64,000 nt of DNA. Origin: Mycoplasmopsis synoviae ATCC 25204 (GTDB lineage: Bacteria; Bacillota_I; Bacilli_A; Mycoplasmatales; Metamycoplasmataceae). The DNA is taken from assembly GCF_000969765.1 (NCBI RefSeq), contig NZ_CP011096.1, positions 620,001 through 684,000 of the forward strand, given 5' to 3'. Shown here in pieces: positions 22,769 through 34,663 of the stretch. The position numbers and the translations under genes are program-made. The stretch's first letter is position 1. The number at the start of each line of letters is the position of its first letter. A model generated the notes under the pieces. The model did no database searches, was not told the DNA's origin, and saw only the letters and a list, made by a program, of their open reading frames with translations.

Positions 22769-24599
22769 TATGAATAATAATTTTGACGCAATAGTAATCG
22801 GAGCTGGCCACGCAGGAGTCGAGGCTGCTTTTGCTTTAGCTAAAAGTAATAATAAAGTCGCATTAATTACTTTCGATTTATCTAAAATAACCATGATGCC
22901 TTGCAACCCTTCTATAGGAGGGCCTGCTAAGGGAATAATCACTCGTGAAATAGATGCCCTTGGTGGTATTCAAGGTTATTATTCAGATTTAGCCATGATT
23001 CAAATCAAAATGCTTAATGACTCAAAGGGACCTGCAGTAAGAGCCATTAGAGCACAAATTGATAAAGAAAAATATTCAAAATTAATTCGTGAAGACTTGC
23101 AAAAAAACTCAAATATTACTTTAATAGAAGCTGGCGTATACGAAATTAAAGCAGATAAAAAAGTTTTTAAATCTGTAGTATTAAGCACTGGAGAGGAAAT
23201 CTTTGCAAAGGTTTGCGTGCTAACTACCGGAACTTATATGAACTCTCAAATTTTAAGAGGAAGTTCGGTAACGGTATCTGGTCCTGATGGACAAAAAACT
23301 ACAAATAAAATTTCCGAGTCACTTAAAAAATTAGGTTTTGAACTTCAAAGATTTAAAACTGGAACTCCAGCTAGAATTTATAAATCATCAATTGATTTTT
23401 CAAAAGTTGAAAAAGAAATTTTAGATACAAATGATTTAAATTTTTCAAATAGATCAAATAAAAAATTAAACCAACAAGTATCTTGTTATTTAACTTATAC
23501 TAATGAAAAAACTCATGAAATTATTTTAAATAACTTAGATAAATCATCAATGTATTCAGGACTTATCAAAGGAACTGGTCCTAGATATTGTCCTAGCATT
23601 GAAGATAAAGTTGTTAGATTCAGTGATAGAAATCGTCATCAGGTATTTTTCGAACCTGAAACTTTAGATGAGACCATTATTTATTTAAATGGTCTTTCAA
23701 CTAGTATGCCTGAAGATATTCAAATGCAATTTTTAAAAACAATTCCAGGACTTGAAAATTTAAAAATTCAAAAGTATGGATATGCAATTGAATATGACGC
23801 TTTAAATTCTTTAGATTTAAAACATTCTTTAGAAACTAAAGTAATTAAAAACTTTTTTGCAGCTGGTCAAATCAATGGAACTAGTGGATACGAAGAAGCA
23901 GCCGCGCAAGGGTTAATTGCCGGAATTAATGCAGCGCTAAAACTTAAAAACAAAAAGCCGCTTGTTTTAAACCGTAGCGATGCTTATATTGGTGTTTTAA
24001 TTGATGATTTAGTTATTAAAGGAACTAAAGAACCATATAGAATGCTAACTTCAAGAGCTGAATATCGCCTTCTTTTAAGACATGATAATTCAGATTATAG
24101 ACTAAGCAAATACGGTTATAAATTAGGGCTAATTAGCAAAGATGAATATAGCCAAATTCAAAAGAAATATAAAAACATAAATAGCAAAATAAATTATTTA
24201 TCTAAAAAATATTTATCAACTAATTCTAATATAGCTAAAAAATACAACATAAAAGAAGCTACTAGTTATTTAAAACTTCTTCTTAGACCTGAAATTAATC
24301 CAAAAGATATTTTAAAAAACTATAAATATCAAAATGAACTTTTAATTAAAATAAAACTTGAAGGTTATATTAAAAAACAAAAACAAGATGCTTCAAGAAT
24401 GAAAAATCTTGAAAAAATTAAAATTCCAAATAATATAAACTACGATAAAGTTTTAAATTTAGCAACAGAGGCTAAAGATAAATTAAAAATAATTAAACCA
24501 GAAACCATAGCCCAAGCTTATAGAATCAGTGGAATTAATCCAAGTGATATTCAAATGCTAATTTTCCATTTAAAAACTTATAAGAAATATGACAATTAA
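22761..24599 (+). CDS. mnmG: tRNA uridine-5-carboxymethylaminomethyl modification enzyme MnmG
   Basis: A 612-residue FAD enzyme (GidA). The dinucleotide fold GAGHAGVEAA is at about residues 14-23, followed by the family motifs MPCNPSIGGPAKG and, near the C-terminal third, GTSGYEEAAAQGL. With MnmE it installs the cmnm5 group at U34 of tRNAs reading two-fold degenerate codons, which matters in a genome using TGA for Trp. The start at 22761 is chosen for the overlap with the ABC gene; ATG at 22770 is an alternative. rlmH follows with an 11-bp overlap. Confidence 0.97.
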   Translation: MNNMNNNFDAIVIGAGHAGVEAAFALAKSNNKVALITFDLSKITMMPCNPSIGGPAKGIITREIDALGGIQGYYSDLAMIQIKMLNDSKGPAVRAIRAQIDKEKYSKLIREDLQKNSNITLIEAGVYEIKADKKVFKSVVLSTGEEIFAKVCVLTTGTYMNSQILRGSSVTVSGPDGQKTTNKISESLKKLGFELQRFKTGTPARIYKSSIDFSKVEKEILDTNDLNFSNRSNKKLNQQVSCYLTYTNEKTHEIILNNLDKSSMYSGLIKGTGPRYCPSIEDKVVRFSDRNRHQVFFEPETLDETIIYLNGLSTSMPEDIQMQFLKTIPGLENLKIQKYGYAIEYDALNSLDLKHSLETKVIKNFFAAGQINGTSGYEEAAAQGLIAGINAALKLKNKKPLVLNRSDAYIGVLIDDLVIKGTKEPYRMLTSRAEYRLLLRHDNSDYRLSKYGYKLGLISKDEYSQIQKKYKNINSKINYLSKKYLSTNSNIAKKYNIKEATSYLKLLLRPEINPKDILKNYKYQNELLIKIKLEGYIKKQKQDASRMKNLEKIKIPNNINYDKVLNLATEAKDKLKIIKPETIAQAYRISGINPSDIQMLIFHLKTYKKYDN

Positions 24600-25023
24600 T
24601 TTAATTGCAGTTGGAAAATTAGAAAAAGACTTTCAAAAACTCTTTGATGAATATGCAAAGAGAATTTTTGCTTTTTCTAAATTTAATTTAATTGAAATTA
24701 AAGAAAATACTTTAAAAAATTTAAAAGTAAAAAAAGAAAAAGAAACTCTGGAAATTCTTTCTAAAATCCCAAAAAATTCAACAGTATTTTTACTTAGCAT
24801 TAAAGGTAAAAATTATTCCTCTGAAGAGTTTTCAAAGCTTATTACTAATGATGCAAATATCACTTTTGTAATTGGTGGATCTAATGGAGTTATTGAAAGT
24901 TATTTTGAAAACAAAATTTCATTTTCAAAACTAACTTTTCCTCATCAACTATTTAGAGTAATTTTAATTGAACAAATATATAGAGCCTTTACTATTAAAA
25001 ATAATTTAAAGTATCACAAATAA
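24589..25023 (+). CDS. rlmH: 23S rRNA pseudouridine-1915 N3-methyltransferase RlmH
   Basis: A 144-residue SPOUT methyltransferase. The knot region contains VFLLSIKGKNYSSEEFS and FVIGGSNGV, the SAM-binding loop of RlmH, and the conserved end IYRAFTIKNNLKYHK. It methylates the modified helix 69 of 23S rRNA on the assembled ribosome. It is the last gene of the exporter-mnmG unit. Confidence 0.96.
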   Translation: MTINLIAVGKLEKDFQKLFDEYAKRIFAFSKFNLIEIKENTLKNLKVKKEKETLEILSKIPKNSTVFLLSIKGKNYSSEEFSKLITNDANITFVIGGSNGVIESYFENKISFSKLTFPHQLFRVILIEQIYRAFTIKNNLKYHK

Positions 25024-25111
25024 GGTGTTTTATTTTTTAAAATAACCAAAAAAATAAACCATTATTTTAAAAAAGTTTATAATTTTATACATAGAAAAAT
25101 AATGGTAAAAA

Positions 25112-27505
25112 ATGAAAAATAAAATTAAAAGAAAAATATTTTTTTCATCCTTAATTGCAGCCTCAATATTATCAACAGCTGCAGCAATGTCTTGTGGCGC
25201 CCCACAAGAAGAAAAAAAACCAACTAATCCTAAAGACGGAAATAAAGACGGTGGAATTATAGATCTACCTCCTACTATTGGAGGGCCCGGTGAAGGTGGT
25301 GATTCGCCTCGAACATACGGAAGCATCGATCCAGTTCAATCTAAACTAGTAGGTAGTTGAGCCGATTATACAAAACTATCAATTGCCAAAAGATACGAAG
25401 TCGACAACAAAGCATATTTAAACGGACTAAAAAGCCAATATGACATAGATCCAAAGCAAGAATTTGTTCCTTCAGATATTAAAAATGGTTTTGGAACAGT
25501 ACAAGCTTACGATGATAAAGCTACTAAATTAGGACTTCCTGATTTTGTAACTTCTTATTTAAAAGGATTTACAACATATTCAGGTTCTGGATTAGAAATT
25601 TCACCTAATGTTTCGGGCCCTGCTTTAGGATTTTGAAATTCAGAACAAAGTGGTTTTGATGGAAGATCAAGATTTCTACCAAACGATTTATATAAAAATA
25701 CTGCTCTTCAAACTTATTCAATTTCATATGTAAATGAAGTTAAAGGTGATTATGTAAATGAAGTTAAAGGTGATATTGAAGGTACTGGTAAAAATACATT
25801 AAAATCAAACAAAGGTACAGCATGAATTTTAGACTACGTAAAACCAACTGATTCATCTTACCCTACAAAATGATATATCGCAACTAACATACACGTTATA
25901 GGTGATTTAACATTTACTAAATCTCAAACTGATTCATTTGGATCTGACTTTACAAGTATCTATGATGAAGAAAGAGAAAAACCTCTAATCAAAGAAGCTA
26001 GAAAAGTTAAAGCGCAAATAGATGAATTACAAAATGAATATAATGAGGTTTACAGAAAACTTCAAACAAAAGAACATGAAAATGATCAAGCTCTTAAAGC
26101 AAGAGCAGATCAATTAAATTTTGAATTAGCTCCTCCTTTACAAAAGAAACTTAAAGATTTAAATGCTCAAATTTCTGGACTTACAAAAAATGTAACATTA
26201 GCTATTTTAGATAGTGATGTTCCGCTTCAAACATCACTTAATACTGTTTCAGCTGATAGCAGAATGAAATTTGTAACTCTTCCTGCTTCAGCAGTTAATA
26301 TTGTTTATACAGCTAACGATTTTCTAAAAACTTCTCCGAAAGATTATCTAGACACAACATCAACTCATAACAAAGATTATTTAAACAACCAAGAAATGGC
26401 TGATTTTGCAGTTTTAGAAATAGATTTTTCAAAAGTAACTGGTGAATTTAAATACACAAAAAATAGTGTTGGTGATAAACCTGCAAAAGAAATGACAGTT
26501 AATTCAGCTCAAGAATTAGCTAGAGTCATGACTAATGCATATGCATCTACTGAAAAGCAAGATAAGCAAATTAAATTTGCTAAAAACTCTCTTTTCTATC
26601 AATACAAAGATTTAACAAACGAAAAAGTTACAGTAACAAACGATGCAAATAAACAAAAACTTCAAGTAAGTAGAATTGTTGCTAACTTTGTTTCACTTGG
26701 TTATCCTATTGCAAAAGATGATTTAGTTAATTTAAGAGCAGAGTTTCCTGCTAAATATGCTGGTCGTGAAGGAATATTATTAGCAGAAAATGATAATAGT
26801 TTATGAACAAATAAACCTCAAAAAGGAAGAAATTTCTACCAAGAATTTGGAAATAGATTAAATCGTTCAATGATTTTAAGAAACTTTGTTCAATATCCTG
26901 GTATATACGATTTATTTATTACAAACCCAGTAATTAATAAAGGTGTTGGTTTTAACATTAAACAAATTAAAGATAAAACTTCATCATATCAACAAGGTAA
27001 TTATCTAAACTATGGTCTTGCATATTCACTTGAATCATGAAGACCTGCTCCTGGAGCTTCAGGATCATCTCTTAGAGATTTAAATAATGAAGTTTTAGGA
27101 ATTAACTTCGCTATAAGAGCCGGAGCCGGTAGTGGTACTTCACTAATTCAAGCTTTTAGAAGTGAAGGAGCTAACTATGGTGGTGTTTATGGATCATATA
27201 ATCTTCCACAATACGATTTAATCTACGGTGGTGGAAAAGATCAAAGAACATCATATAGAGAGGCTTTAGCTAAGATTCTAAAAAATGGCGAAACTACAAA
27301 TCTATTTACCTCAGGAGTAAATGTTATTCCTGAAGAATATAAATTTAGAACTAATGCTTTAATTAACTTTACCAATAGCTCTAACCCAGAAGAAGCTGGA
27401 TTAATTACCAACACAGGTGGTGGTGTTCAAGCGCTAACAGATCAAAACAAAAAATACGGAAGCACAATTACAAATCCAGTTGTTTTACCTGAAGGTACAA
27501 GCTAA
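25112..27505 (+). CDS. Surface lipoprotein with DUF31 (mycoplasma Ig-protease-like) peptidase domain
   Basis: A 797-residue lipoprotein: basic N-terminus, hydrophobic helix, and lipobox AAAMSC with the lipid-bearing Cys near residue 28, then a Gly/Pro/Asp-rich spacer. GTAWILDYV and IATNIHVIGD (about residues 235-265) look like the His-containing part of the trypsin-like DUF31 fold, and AIRAGAGSGTSLIQ (about 670) is the candidate serine loop. A coiled-coil segment lies at about 290-350. DUF31 proteins include MIP, which cleaves immunoglobulin captured by MIB; no MIB-like partner is adjacent here. An 8-residue motif, YVNEVKGD, is duplicated exactly. It has its own promoter (TATAAT near 25077) and terminator. 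Confidence 0.8.
25727..25774 (+). repeat. Two perfect 24-bp tandem repeats inside the DUF31 lipoprotein gene
   Basis: The units 25727-25750 and 25751-25774 are identical and encode YVNEVKGD twice. Copy-number change by slippage would keep the reading frame and alter surface length. Confidence 0.95.
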
Positions 27506-27519
27506 TAAAAACCAAAAAA

Positions 27520-27549
27520 GAAAAGTACTGTAAAAAGTACTTTTTGTTT
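27520..27549. terminator. Terminator between the DUF31 gene and trkA
   Basis: AAAAGTACT and AGTACTTTTT form a hairpin in the gap between the two convergent genes, with A and T runs on either side, so it may act in both directions. Confidence 0.75.
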
Positions 27550-27558
27550 TATCTTTTT

Positions 27559-28254
27559 TTAGTTAACGCTATTTAGTCACTGGAAGACTGAATTAACGCT
27601 TGGAATTTTTCCAACGATTGAAACTTGATCGTTTTCTTTTAAAACAAAATCCCCTGTTATTTGATAAGTTTGTCCGTTTCTTCTAACTAAAACAACAGTC
27701 ACTCCCATCGCAGGGAAATTTAAATCTTTAATAGGTTTATCGAATATAGTTGGATTTTTAACATCTGAAAATCCAATAACAAAATCATCAACAAGTTCGT
27801 GAAGAAATTCTGAATAAAGTGCAAAGTTTTCATTAGCTGCAATAACCGCAGTTCTTGTTCCTGATTCTTGCTCGGGGTTAACGATAATATTGGCTCCCAT
27901 TTGACGCAGAACTCTAGCGTGACGCTTTGTGCTTGCACGAGCAATTATATTGGCAACTTTAAGCTCTAATAAAGCTGATACTATTTCGATGTTATCGATA
28001 TTGGCAACGGCAACTACAACTGTTTCAAATCTTTGAATGTTAATAGCCTTTAGCGCTTTTATATCGGCTGCATCTAAAATAACTACTTCATCGATTTCGT
28101 CTTTAAATTGTTTTAAATTATCAGCTGATTTATCAACTGCAACTACTTCTTTACCGATTTCAATTAATTGAGTAATAACAGCTGAACCAAATCTTCCAGC
28201 TCCAATAACACAAATTGCATTTGATTGTGAATTATTTTTTTTGATTAGTTTCAT
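27559..28254 (-). CDS. trkA: Potassium uptake regulatory subunit, TrkA/KtrA type (RCK domain)
   Basis: A 231-residue cytosolic regulator. The Rossmann nucleotide-binding loop is CVIGAGRFGSAV at residues 15-26, with acidic VVAVDKSA at the end of strand two. A C-terminal RCK_C domain (about 150-225) ends in ENDQVSIVGK. The true stop is TAA at 27559-27561, past an in-frame TGA-Trp at 27577. It gates the K+ channel-like subunit encoded immediately upstream, 2 bp away. ATP/ADP, NAD(H) and c-di-AMP are known ligands of this family. Confidence 0.95.
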
Positions 28255-28256
28255 AA

Positions 28257-29900
28257 TTATCCGATTGCTAATTCCTCTTCTAAATATTTAAATTGACTTT
28301 CTTTGTTTTTCTTTCTTTTTCAAACTAGAAGCGTTGACGAAATTCCAAATTGTCCTACAAACATAATTATAATCAACATTATCTTTGAGGCGACATTTAA
28401 TTTGCTTATTCCACCGGCGGAAAGGCCGCTAGTTCCAAAGGCGCTAGCTACGTTGAAAAAGATTCCAGTTAAATTAATATTATTTAATTTTCCGCCATAT
28501 AAACTATGTGAAGTAGAAAGTATAAATGTTCCTATTATTATTAATATAGTCGATAGCGCGATAACTTTAAAAGTCATTTCGGTATTTTCTTTTGAAATTT
28601 GACGCTTGAATAAAGTGATGTCTTTTCTTGATCTAAACATACTAATTATGGCCATTATAAATAGCGCAAAAGTAGTTGTTCTAATTCCTCCACCAGTTGA
28701 AGCCGGAGAAGCGCCGATAATCATTTCAAGGCCTATAAGTAGCACTGTAGGAAAACTAAAATCACTAATTACAACAGAAGTAAATCCGGCTGATCTTGAA
28801 GAAAAGTTGATAAACACTATTCCAAAAGACTTTTGAAATACACTTCCATACATTTGGCCATTATTCAAATAATGTTGTAGCTGCGAGCTAGGAACTAGGC
28901 TGCTATCAGATAAATATTGATTGTATTCAGCCATTAGCTCATCTGGGACATAAATTTTATTTCAATAAGTATGCGGATCTTTTGAAGTAGTCTCTAGCAG
29001 GAAAGTTAAAAGAGTACCAATTGCAAAAACTAAAAAGTAAATAACGAAAGTAACTTTAGAAAACAAACTAAAACGATGTCTTCCTTTTTTACCTTTTATT
29101 TTATGTTCAATGGCTAGCTTGATATCAAAGATAACCGGATAACCAATTCCACCGATGATAAGTAGAATTATCATACAAATTTGCAGCTCTACTGCACCAT
29201 AATAAGGCATTATAGAATTTGATGACATAATGTCAAAACCGGCATTATTTAAAGCCGAGATTGTATGGAAAAATCCAAATCTAAAAGCCAGGCTTCAAGA
29301 TCCTTTAGGACTTATATAATTACTTCCTAAATAATCTTTAATTCCGGGAGTCATTTTAACGTCAGTGAAATAAAAATAAAAACTTAGTGAAAATCCAAAA
29401 ATAATAGTTACTGCAATTAAAAATTTAACAGAAGTAATAACCACTTGAGTTGGATTTCTAAAACCACTTCCTCCTCTTTCTGATTGCATCAGGTTCATAT
29501 CAGTGAGAGTAATTTTAGTTTTTCTAAAAATTCAATTTATAATAAAAATCTTTAGTGCAAAAACTCCAATTCCACCTGAAAAAATCAAGGTAGCAATTAA
29601 AGCTTGACCAAAGATATTTCATTGATTATATGAATCAGCAATAACTAGCCCGGTATCACTAAAAGCACTTGATGTAGTAAAGACTACATCTAAATAATTT
29701 AGCGGAGTTATTTTTTGCCCTGCAAAGGTTTCATTTTGAGTAATAGGAGAATATAAAATTAAACTAAAAATCAAAATGATCACAAAGTAGGCTAAAAATA
29801 AATAAATAGTTTTATTAAAACTAAGTTTATATCTATTAACTGAATTATTAACTTTATAAAGTTTATTTTTTATAAAGTTTCTAAATCTTTTTAATCTCAT
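28257..29900 (-). CDS. Potassium uptake membrane subunit, TrkH/KtrB type
   Basis: A 547-residue membrane protein with repeated helix-loop-helix units of the K+ transporter superfamily. Selectivity-filter-like loops include SAFSDTGL, GASPASTGGGIRTT and ASAFGTSGLSAGG, the STGGGI(R) block being diagnostic. ATG at 29900 follows GGAA and is preferred to the TTG nine bases earlier. The C-terminal extension ends in a charged KYLEEELAIG. It pairs with the RCK subunit downstream for K+ and osmotic homeostasis. TrkH and KtrB cannot be separated by eye, so no symbol is given. Confidence 0.93.
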
Positions 29901-29943
29901 TAGTTCCAATCAAAAAGTGTATATATTTTAACAAAATAAAGTT

Positions 29944-30798
29944 CTATAAGCGAGCTTTTTTATTTTCTTTATAAATTTTATTTACTTTTCTTACGTAGTG
30001 GTTTAGCCCACTTTTAGTAATTTCTAAATTATGCTTTTCTTGCATAATTTCACACATTCTTGCCAGCGATGCATTTTTATTTTGCAGCTTTTCTTGCAGA
30101 AAAAGCATTTCTTTTTCATTGAAAAAATAATTTAATTTTTTATTTAAAATAAAATTAATTTTTTTAATTAATTCACTTGATGCTTTAGTTACTTTTTTCT
30201 CATTTTTAAAATCTAAATTATTAATTCGATTTGAAGCGTTATTCATATCTTTATCGATTTTTTGCTGCTGAACTAGCGACCATGCTTCTTTGGCATTAAT
30301 TGCAGCTAAAAAATCAAGAATTTGTTCTTGCTTTTTAATGTAAAGGGTATATTTTTGATTTCTTTTAAGCAACTTAAAATTAAAATCGTATTCATTTAAT
30401 TTTTTTTGAATTTGTATTAAAATTTCATAGTATCTAGATGAAAATTCCAGATGAAAAGATCCCACGCTTAAATTAAGCGATCCTGATCCGAAAAATATCC
30501 CAGAAAAAAAGAAAGTTAAATAATTTTCATAATATGAATCAAAATTTAATTCTAAGTCTTTAGTACTGATTTTGATTAAATTATTTTCAAACTCATATTT
30601 AATTTGAGCTTTAGATAATAGTTTTAAAATAATATCTAGAGCTTGCTTGTTTTTAAAGTTTAAAATATAGAAATTATTCTTTAAAATTGAATTGGAATAA
30701 ATAACTCCATTAATGAAAGTTCTAATTTCTTTTTTCTTTTTAACTTGATTTGAAATTTCTTTTTTAATTTCAAAAGAAAAAGATGCTTTTTTTCTCAT
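29944..30798 (-). CDS. whiA: DNA-binding protein WhiA
   Basis: A 284-residue WhiA: an N-terminal LAGLIDADG-homing-endonuclease-like fold starting FSFEIKKEIS, and a C-terminal helix-turn-helix with LARMCEIM and ITKSGLNHYVRKVNKIY. The family regulates sporulation in actinomycetes and chromosome organisation or division in Firmicutes, and it is retained in mycoplasmas; it has no nuclease residues. It is separated by 43 bp from the potassium transporter gene downstream and diverges from tdk. Confidence 0.93.
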   Translation of the reverse strand: MRKKASFSFEIKKEISNQVKKKKEIRTFINGVIYSNSILKNNFYILNFKNKQALDIILKLLSKAQIKYEFENNLIKISTKDLELNFDSYYENYLTFFFSGIFFGSGSLNLSVGSFHLEFSSRYYEILIQIQKKLNEYDFNFKLLKRNQKYTLYIKKQEQILDFLAAINAKEAWSLVQQQKIDKDMNNASNRINNLDFKNEKKVTKASSELIKKINFILNKKLNYFFNEKEMLFLQEKLQNKNASLARMCEIMQEKHNLEITKSGLNHYVRKVNKIYKENKKARL

Positions 30799-30860
30799 AA
30801 CAATTTATCATTTATAGTATCTTAATTAATTAAACCAAAAAATAACAAAAGGAAAAATAT

Positions 30861-31412
30861 ATGCGTTGAAAATACGATATCGGTTCGCTTGAAGTAATCA
30901 CCGGACCTATGTTTGCCGGAAAATCAAATGAAATAATTAGAATTTTAAATGTAAATCAAATTGCAGGTTTTAAACCGCTTTCATTTAAGCCCGATTTTGA
31001 CACTAGATGGAGCGTTAATCATATAGTAAGCCGTACTGGATCTAAAATGAAAACTATTAATTTAAAAGATCCAAAAGATATATGAAACCACATCAAAAAA
31101 GACACTCAAGTGATTGCCTTTGACGAAGTGCATTTTTTTGATATGTCAATAGTTGCTGAAATCCAAAAGCTAATCGAAAAAAAATACAAAGTCATAGTAT
31201 CAGGACTTGACATGGACTATTTAGGAAAACCTTTTGAAGTTGTTTCGCAATTATGCTGCCTTGCTGATAAAATTAAAAAGCTAAAAGCGGTGTGTATGAA
31301 CTGCCATGGAGTGGCTAATATGACCTATAGAAAAGTAGATAATAATGAGCGAAATTTACTAGGTGATAGTGAGTATGAAGCAAGATGCAGAAACTGCCAT
31401 AAATTAAGATAA
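30861..31412 (+). CDS. tdk: Thymidine kinase
   Basis: A 183-residue type II thymidine kinase. The P-loop GPMFAGKSNEI is at about residues 15-25 and the Walker B-like FDEVHFFD at about 90-97. The zinc-binding lasso contains CMNCHG and CRNCHK. The start is ATG CGT TGA (Met-Arg-Trp) after GGA at 30851. It phosphorylates thymidine for dTTP salvage, required because mycoplasmas generally lack de novo pyrimidine synthesis. Confidence 0.96.
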
Positions 31413-31494
31413 TTACGCTAAATTTTCTCGTGATAATTTTTGTTGAAAGTTGTAAAATATAACCGTTAAATATAAAAATATTTGAAAGGCCCTT

Positions 31495-32871
31495 ATGGAA
31501 AACAATAAAATTATAGTTGTTGGTGCAAATCACGCCGGAACTTCATTTTTAAGAACCTTAAAAACAGTAAATCCATCAGCTGAAGTTGTAGCTTATGATA
31601 GAAATACAAACGTATCATTTTTAGGATGTGGTATTGCTGTTTGAGTTGGAGGAATGTTTAAAGATCCAGCTGGATTATTTTATTCATCTCCAGAAGTTTT
31701 AACAAAAGAATACGGAGTTAAACTTCACACACAACACGACGTTGTAAAAATCGATAGAAAAAGCAAAAAAGTTGTTGTTAAAGATTTACAAACAGGCAGA
31801 GAATTCGAAGATTCATACGATAAGTTAGTTTTTGCTGGAGGAACATGACCTATAGTTCCTCCATTTAAAGGTAAAGACTTAAAAAATGTTTTACTTTCTA
31901 AGTTATTCCAACATGCTGAGGAAATAATCACCAAAGCAAAAGATCCAAACGTTAAAAACGTAGTAGTTGTTGGAGCAGGATATATTGGTGTTGAGCTGGT
32001 TGAAGCTTTCCACGTTAGAGGAAAAAATGTTACTCTAATCGACGTTCAAGATAGAGTTGTTCCTAACTATTTTGATCCTGAATTTACAGACAAAATGGAA
32101 GAAAACATGCGTAAAGGTGGAGTTAATCTTCGTCTTGGTGAAAGTGTTGAAGAATTTACTTCAAAAGATGGTGTGCATGTTTCTGGGGTTAAAACCAACA
32201 AAGGTAGCTATGACGCTGATTTAGTGCTTCTTTGCATCGGATTTAGACCACAAACTGCAGTTGTTGAAGATGTTGAAAAACTTCCAAATGGAGCAATTAA
32301 AGTTGACGAATACCAAAGATCAGTTTCAGATGAAAACGTTTATGTAATTGGTGATTCAGCTTCTCTTAAAAACGTAATTACAAACGACTATGCTCACGTA
32401 GCTTTAGCTACAAACGCAGTTAAAACCGGAATCGTAGCAGCTCTGCACCTTGCTGGAATGGATGTTAAATTCCCAGGAGTTGTTGGAACTAATGCTGTTA
32501 GCGTATTTGACTGTAAATATGCATCAACTGGATTTACAAAAAGATTAGGTGAAAAAAATGGCCTTGAAAACTTAGCTGAGGTTTATTTTGAAGATAATGA
32601 TCGTCCAGAATTTATGGCTCACTATGAAAAAGCGGCATGTAAAATCGTATACGATACAAAAACACTTAAATTAGTTGGAGCTCAAGTTGGTTCTTGAGGA
32701 CAAGATTCTCATGCTGAAATTATTTATATGCTAGCTCTTGCAATTCAAAGAGGACTTACTCTTCCTGAACTTGCATTAACTGATGTATTTTTCCTTCCTC
32801 ACTTTAACAAACCATTTAACTTTGTTTTAGTTCCAGTTTTAAGAGCACTTGGTTTAAAATATAAAGCTTAA
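31495..32871 (+). CDS. nox: NADH oxidase (water-forming, Nox / CoA-disulfide reductase family)
   Basis: A 458-residue flavoprotein. The FAD motif is VVGANHAGTS near the N-terminus, the redox Cys at about residue 45 sits in FLGCGIAVW, the NAD-binding fold VVGAGYIGVELVEAF is at about 160-175, and the second FAD motif reads VYVIGDSAS. Gene position in the family (Nox, Npr or Cdr) is best called NADH oxidase because mycoplasmas use it to regenerate NAD+ for glycolysis. It is monocistronic, with a clear terminator. Confidence 0.93.
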
Positions 32872-32876
32872 TAATT

Positions 32877-32907
32877 CAAATAAAAGCCCAACAGGGCTTT
32901 TATTTTT
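32877..32907 (+). terminator. nox terminator
   Basis: AAATAAAAGCCC-AACA-GGGCTTTTATTT forms a near-perfect stem with a T-rich tail, six bases after the nox stop. Confidence 0.92.
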
Positions 32908-32956
32908 AAAAGAGCGAATTTTATATAATATAAAAAATAGAAAAAATAGGAGATTT

Positions 32957-34663
32957 ATGTTAATAAAAGGTATTGCCGCATCAAAAGGTATTGCAATTGC
33001 CAAAGTATTTAAAATTGAAGAACTTCCTCTTGATATTACTCAAAAGACAAATAACAAAGATGAGGAGCTAAAGCTATATGACAATGCTAGAGAATTAGTT
33101 AAAACTAAAATTCAGGCATCTGCTAAGCTTGCATCAAGTTCTGAGCACGCTGCTATTTTTGAAGCGCATTTAAATTTCTTAGAAGATCCATCAGCGCTAG
33201 AGGCTATTAGAAACGATATTAATATCAATAGCTATACTGCTGAATATGCAACTAAAAGTTTTTACAATAATTTTGCTGCTATTTTTGAAAGCATGGATGA
33301 TGCTTATATGAAAGAAAGAGCAGCTGATATTCGTGATGTATGTAAAAAACTTTTATACGCACTAAATAACATCGAAGAAACTGATTTAACTCAAATTAGC
33401 GAAGAAGTAATTATTGTTGCCGAGGATTTAAGTCCTAGTCAAACAGTTCAGCTAAATAAAAAATACGTTAAAGGTTTTTTAACCAATATCGGTGGACCTA
33501 CTTCACATACAGCTATTATGGCTAGAAGCCTTGGAATTCCATCAGTGGTTGGAACTAATTCAATTATGAAGCATGCTCAAAATGGACAACTTCTAGCTTT
33601 AGATGGAACTAAAGGTGAAGTGCTACTTAACCCTAGCGAAGCTGAAATTGCAGAGTTCAAAAAACAAGAACAGCTTTATAGAGACTATCTTAACAAGTTA
33701 AAAGAACTAAAAGGTAAAAAATCAATTACAACCGATGGACACGAAATTGAAATCGAAGGAAATATCGGTACTCCTAATGACGTTGAATCTGTTTTAGAAA
33801 ACGACGCTCAAGGTATTGGTCTTTTTAGAAGTGAATTTTTATACATGGACAATGAAAATTGACCAACAGAAGATGAGCAATTTTTAGCTTATAAAAAAGT
33901 AATTGAGCAAATGAATAATCAAAGAGTTGTAATTAGAACTCTAGATATCGGTGGAGATAAAACTCTAAAATACTACAAATTTCCAGAAGAACTTAACCCA
34001 TTTTTAGGTTTTAGAGCTATTAGATTCTGCCTTCAAAATGAAGATGTATTCAAAACTCAATTAAAGGCTTTAATTAGAGCATCAGAATTTGGTAGAGTTT
34101 CTGTAATGTTTCCAATGATTACAACTTTAGATGAATTTTTAAGAGCTAAAAATACATTTGAAGAATGCTATAAAGAAGTTTCTAGCGCAAATCCTAAAGT
34201 CGCAAAAAGAGAAGATATTGAACTTGGTTTAATGATCGAAACCCCAGCAGCAGCCGTTTTAACTGAGCAGTTTTGTAAATACGCTGATTTCGTTTCAATA
34301 GGAACTAACGATTTAATTCAATATTCAATGGCCAGCGATAGAATGAATGAAAATGTTTCATATCTATATCAACCATTAAATCCATCAATTTTAAAACTAG
34401 TTAAAATGATAATCGATGGGGCTCATAAATATGGAAAATGAGCTGGAATGTGTGGTGAAATGGCTGGAGATAAAAGAGCATTTATGATTTTATTAGGACT
34501 AGGTCTTGATAAATTCTCAATGTCAGCATCTAGCGTTTTATCTATTAGAGATTTAGTTAGAAATACAACTTTTGCAAGAGCAAAAGAAATCGCAAACCAC
34601 GCATTATCACTTGAAACAGAAACACAAGTGCTTGAATATTTAAAATCAGAAAATCTACTTTAG
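32957..34663 (+). CDS. ptsI: PTS enzyme I (phosphoenolpyruvate-protein phosphotransferase)
   Basis: A 568-residue enzyme I. The phosphohistidine site is [17 protein letters not shown] at about residues 179-195. The PEP-binding barrel shows [21 protein letters not shown] and [12 protein letters not shown], and the C-terminal catalytic Cys is in [10 protein letters not shown]. It passes phosphate from PEP to HPr for sugar uptake. ATG follows AGGAG by four bases. Its 3' end overlaps the convergent fmt gene by nine bases, and no terminator separates the two. Confidence 0.97.
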
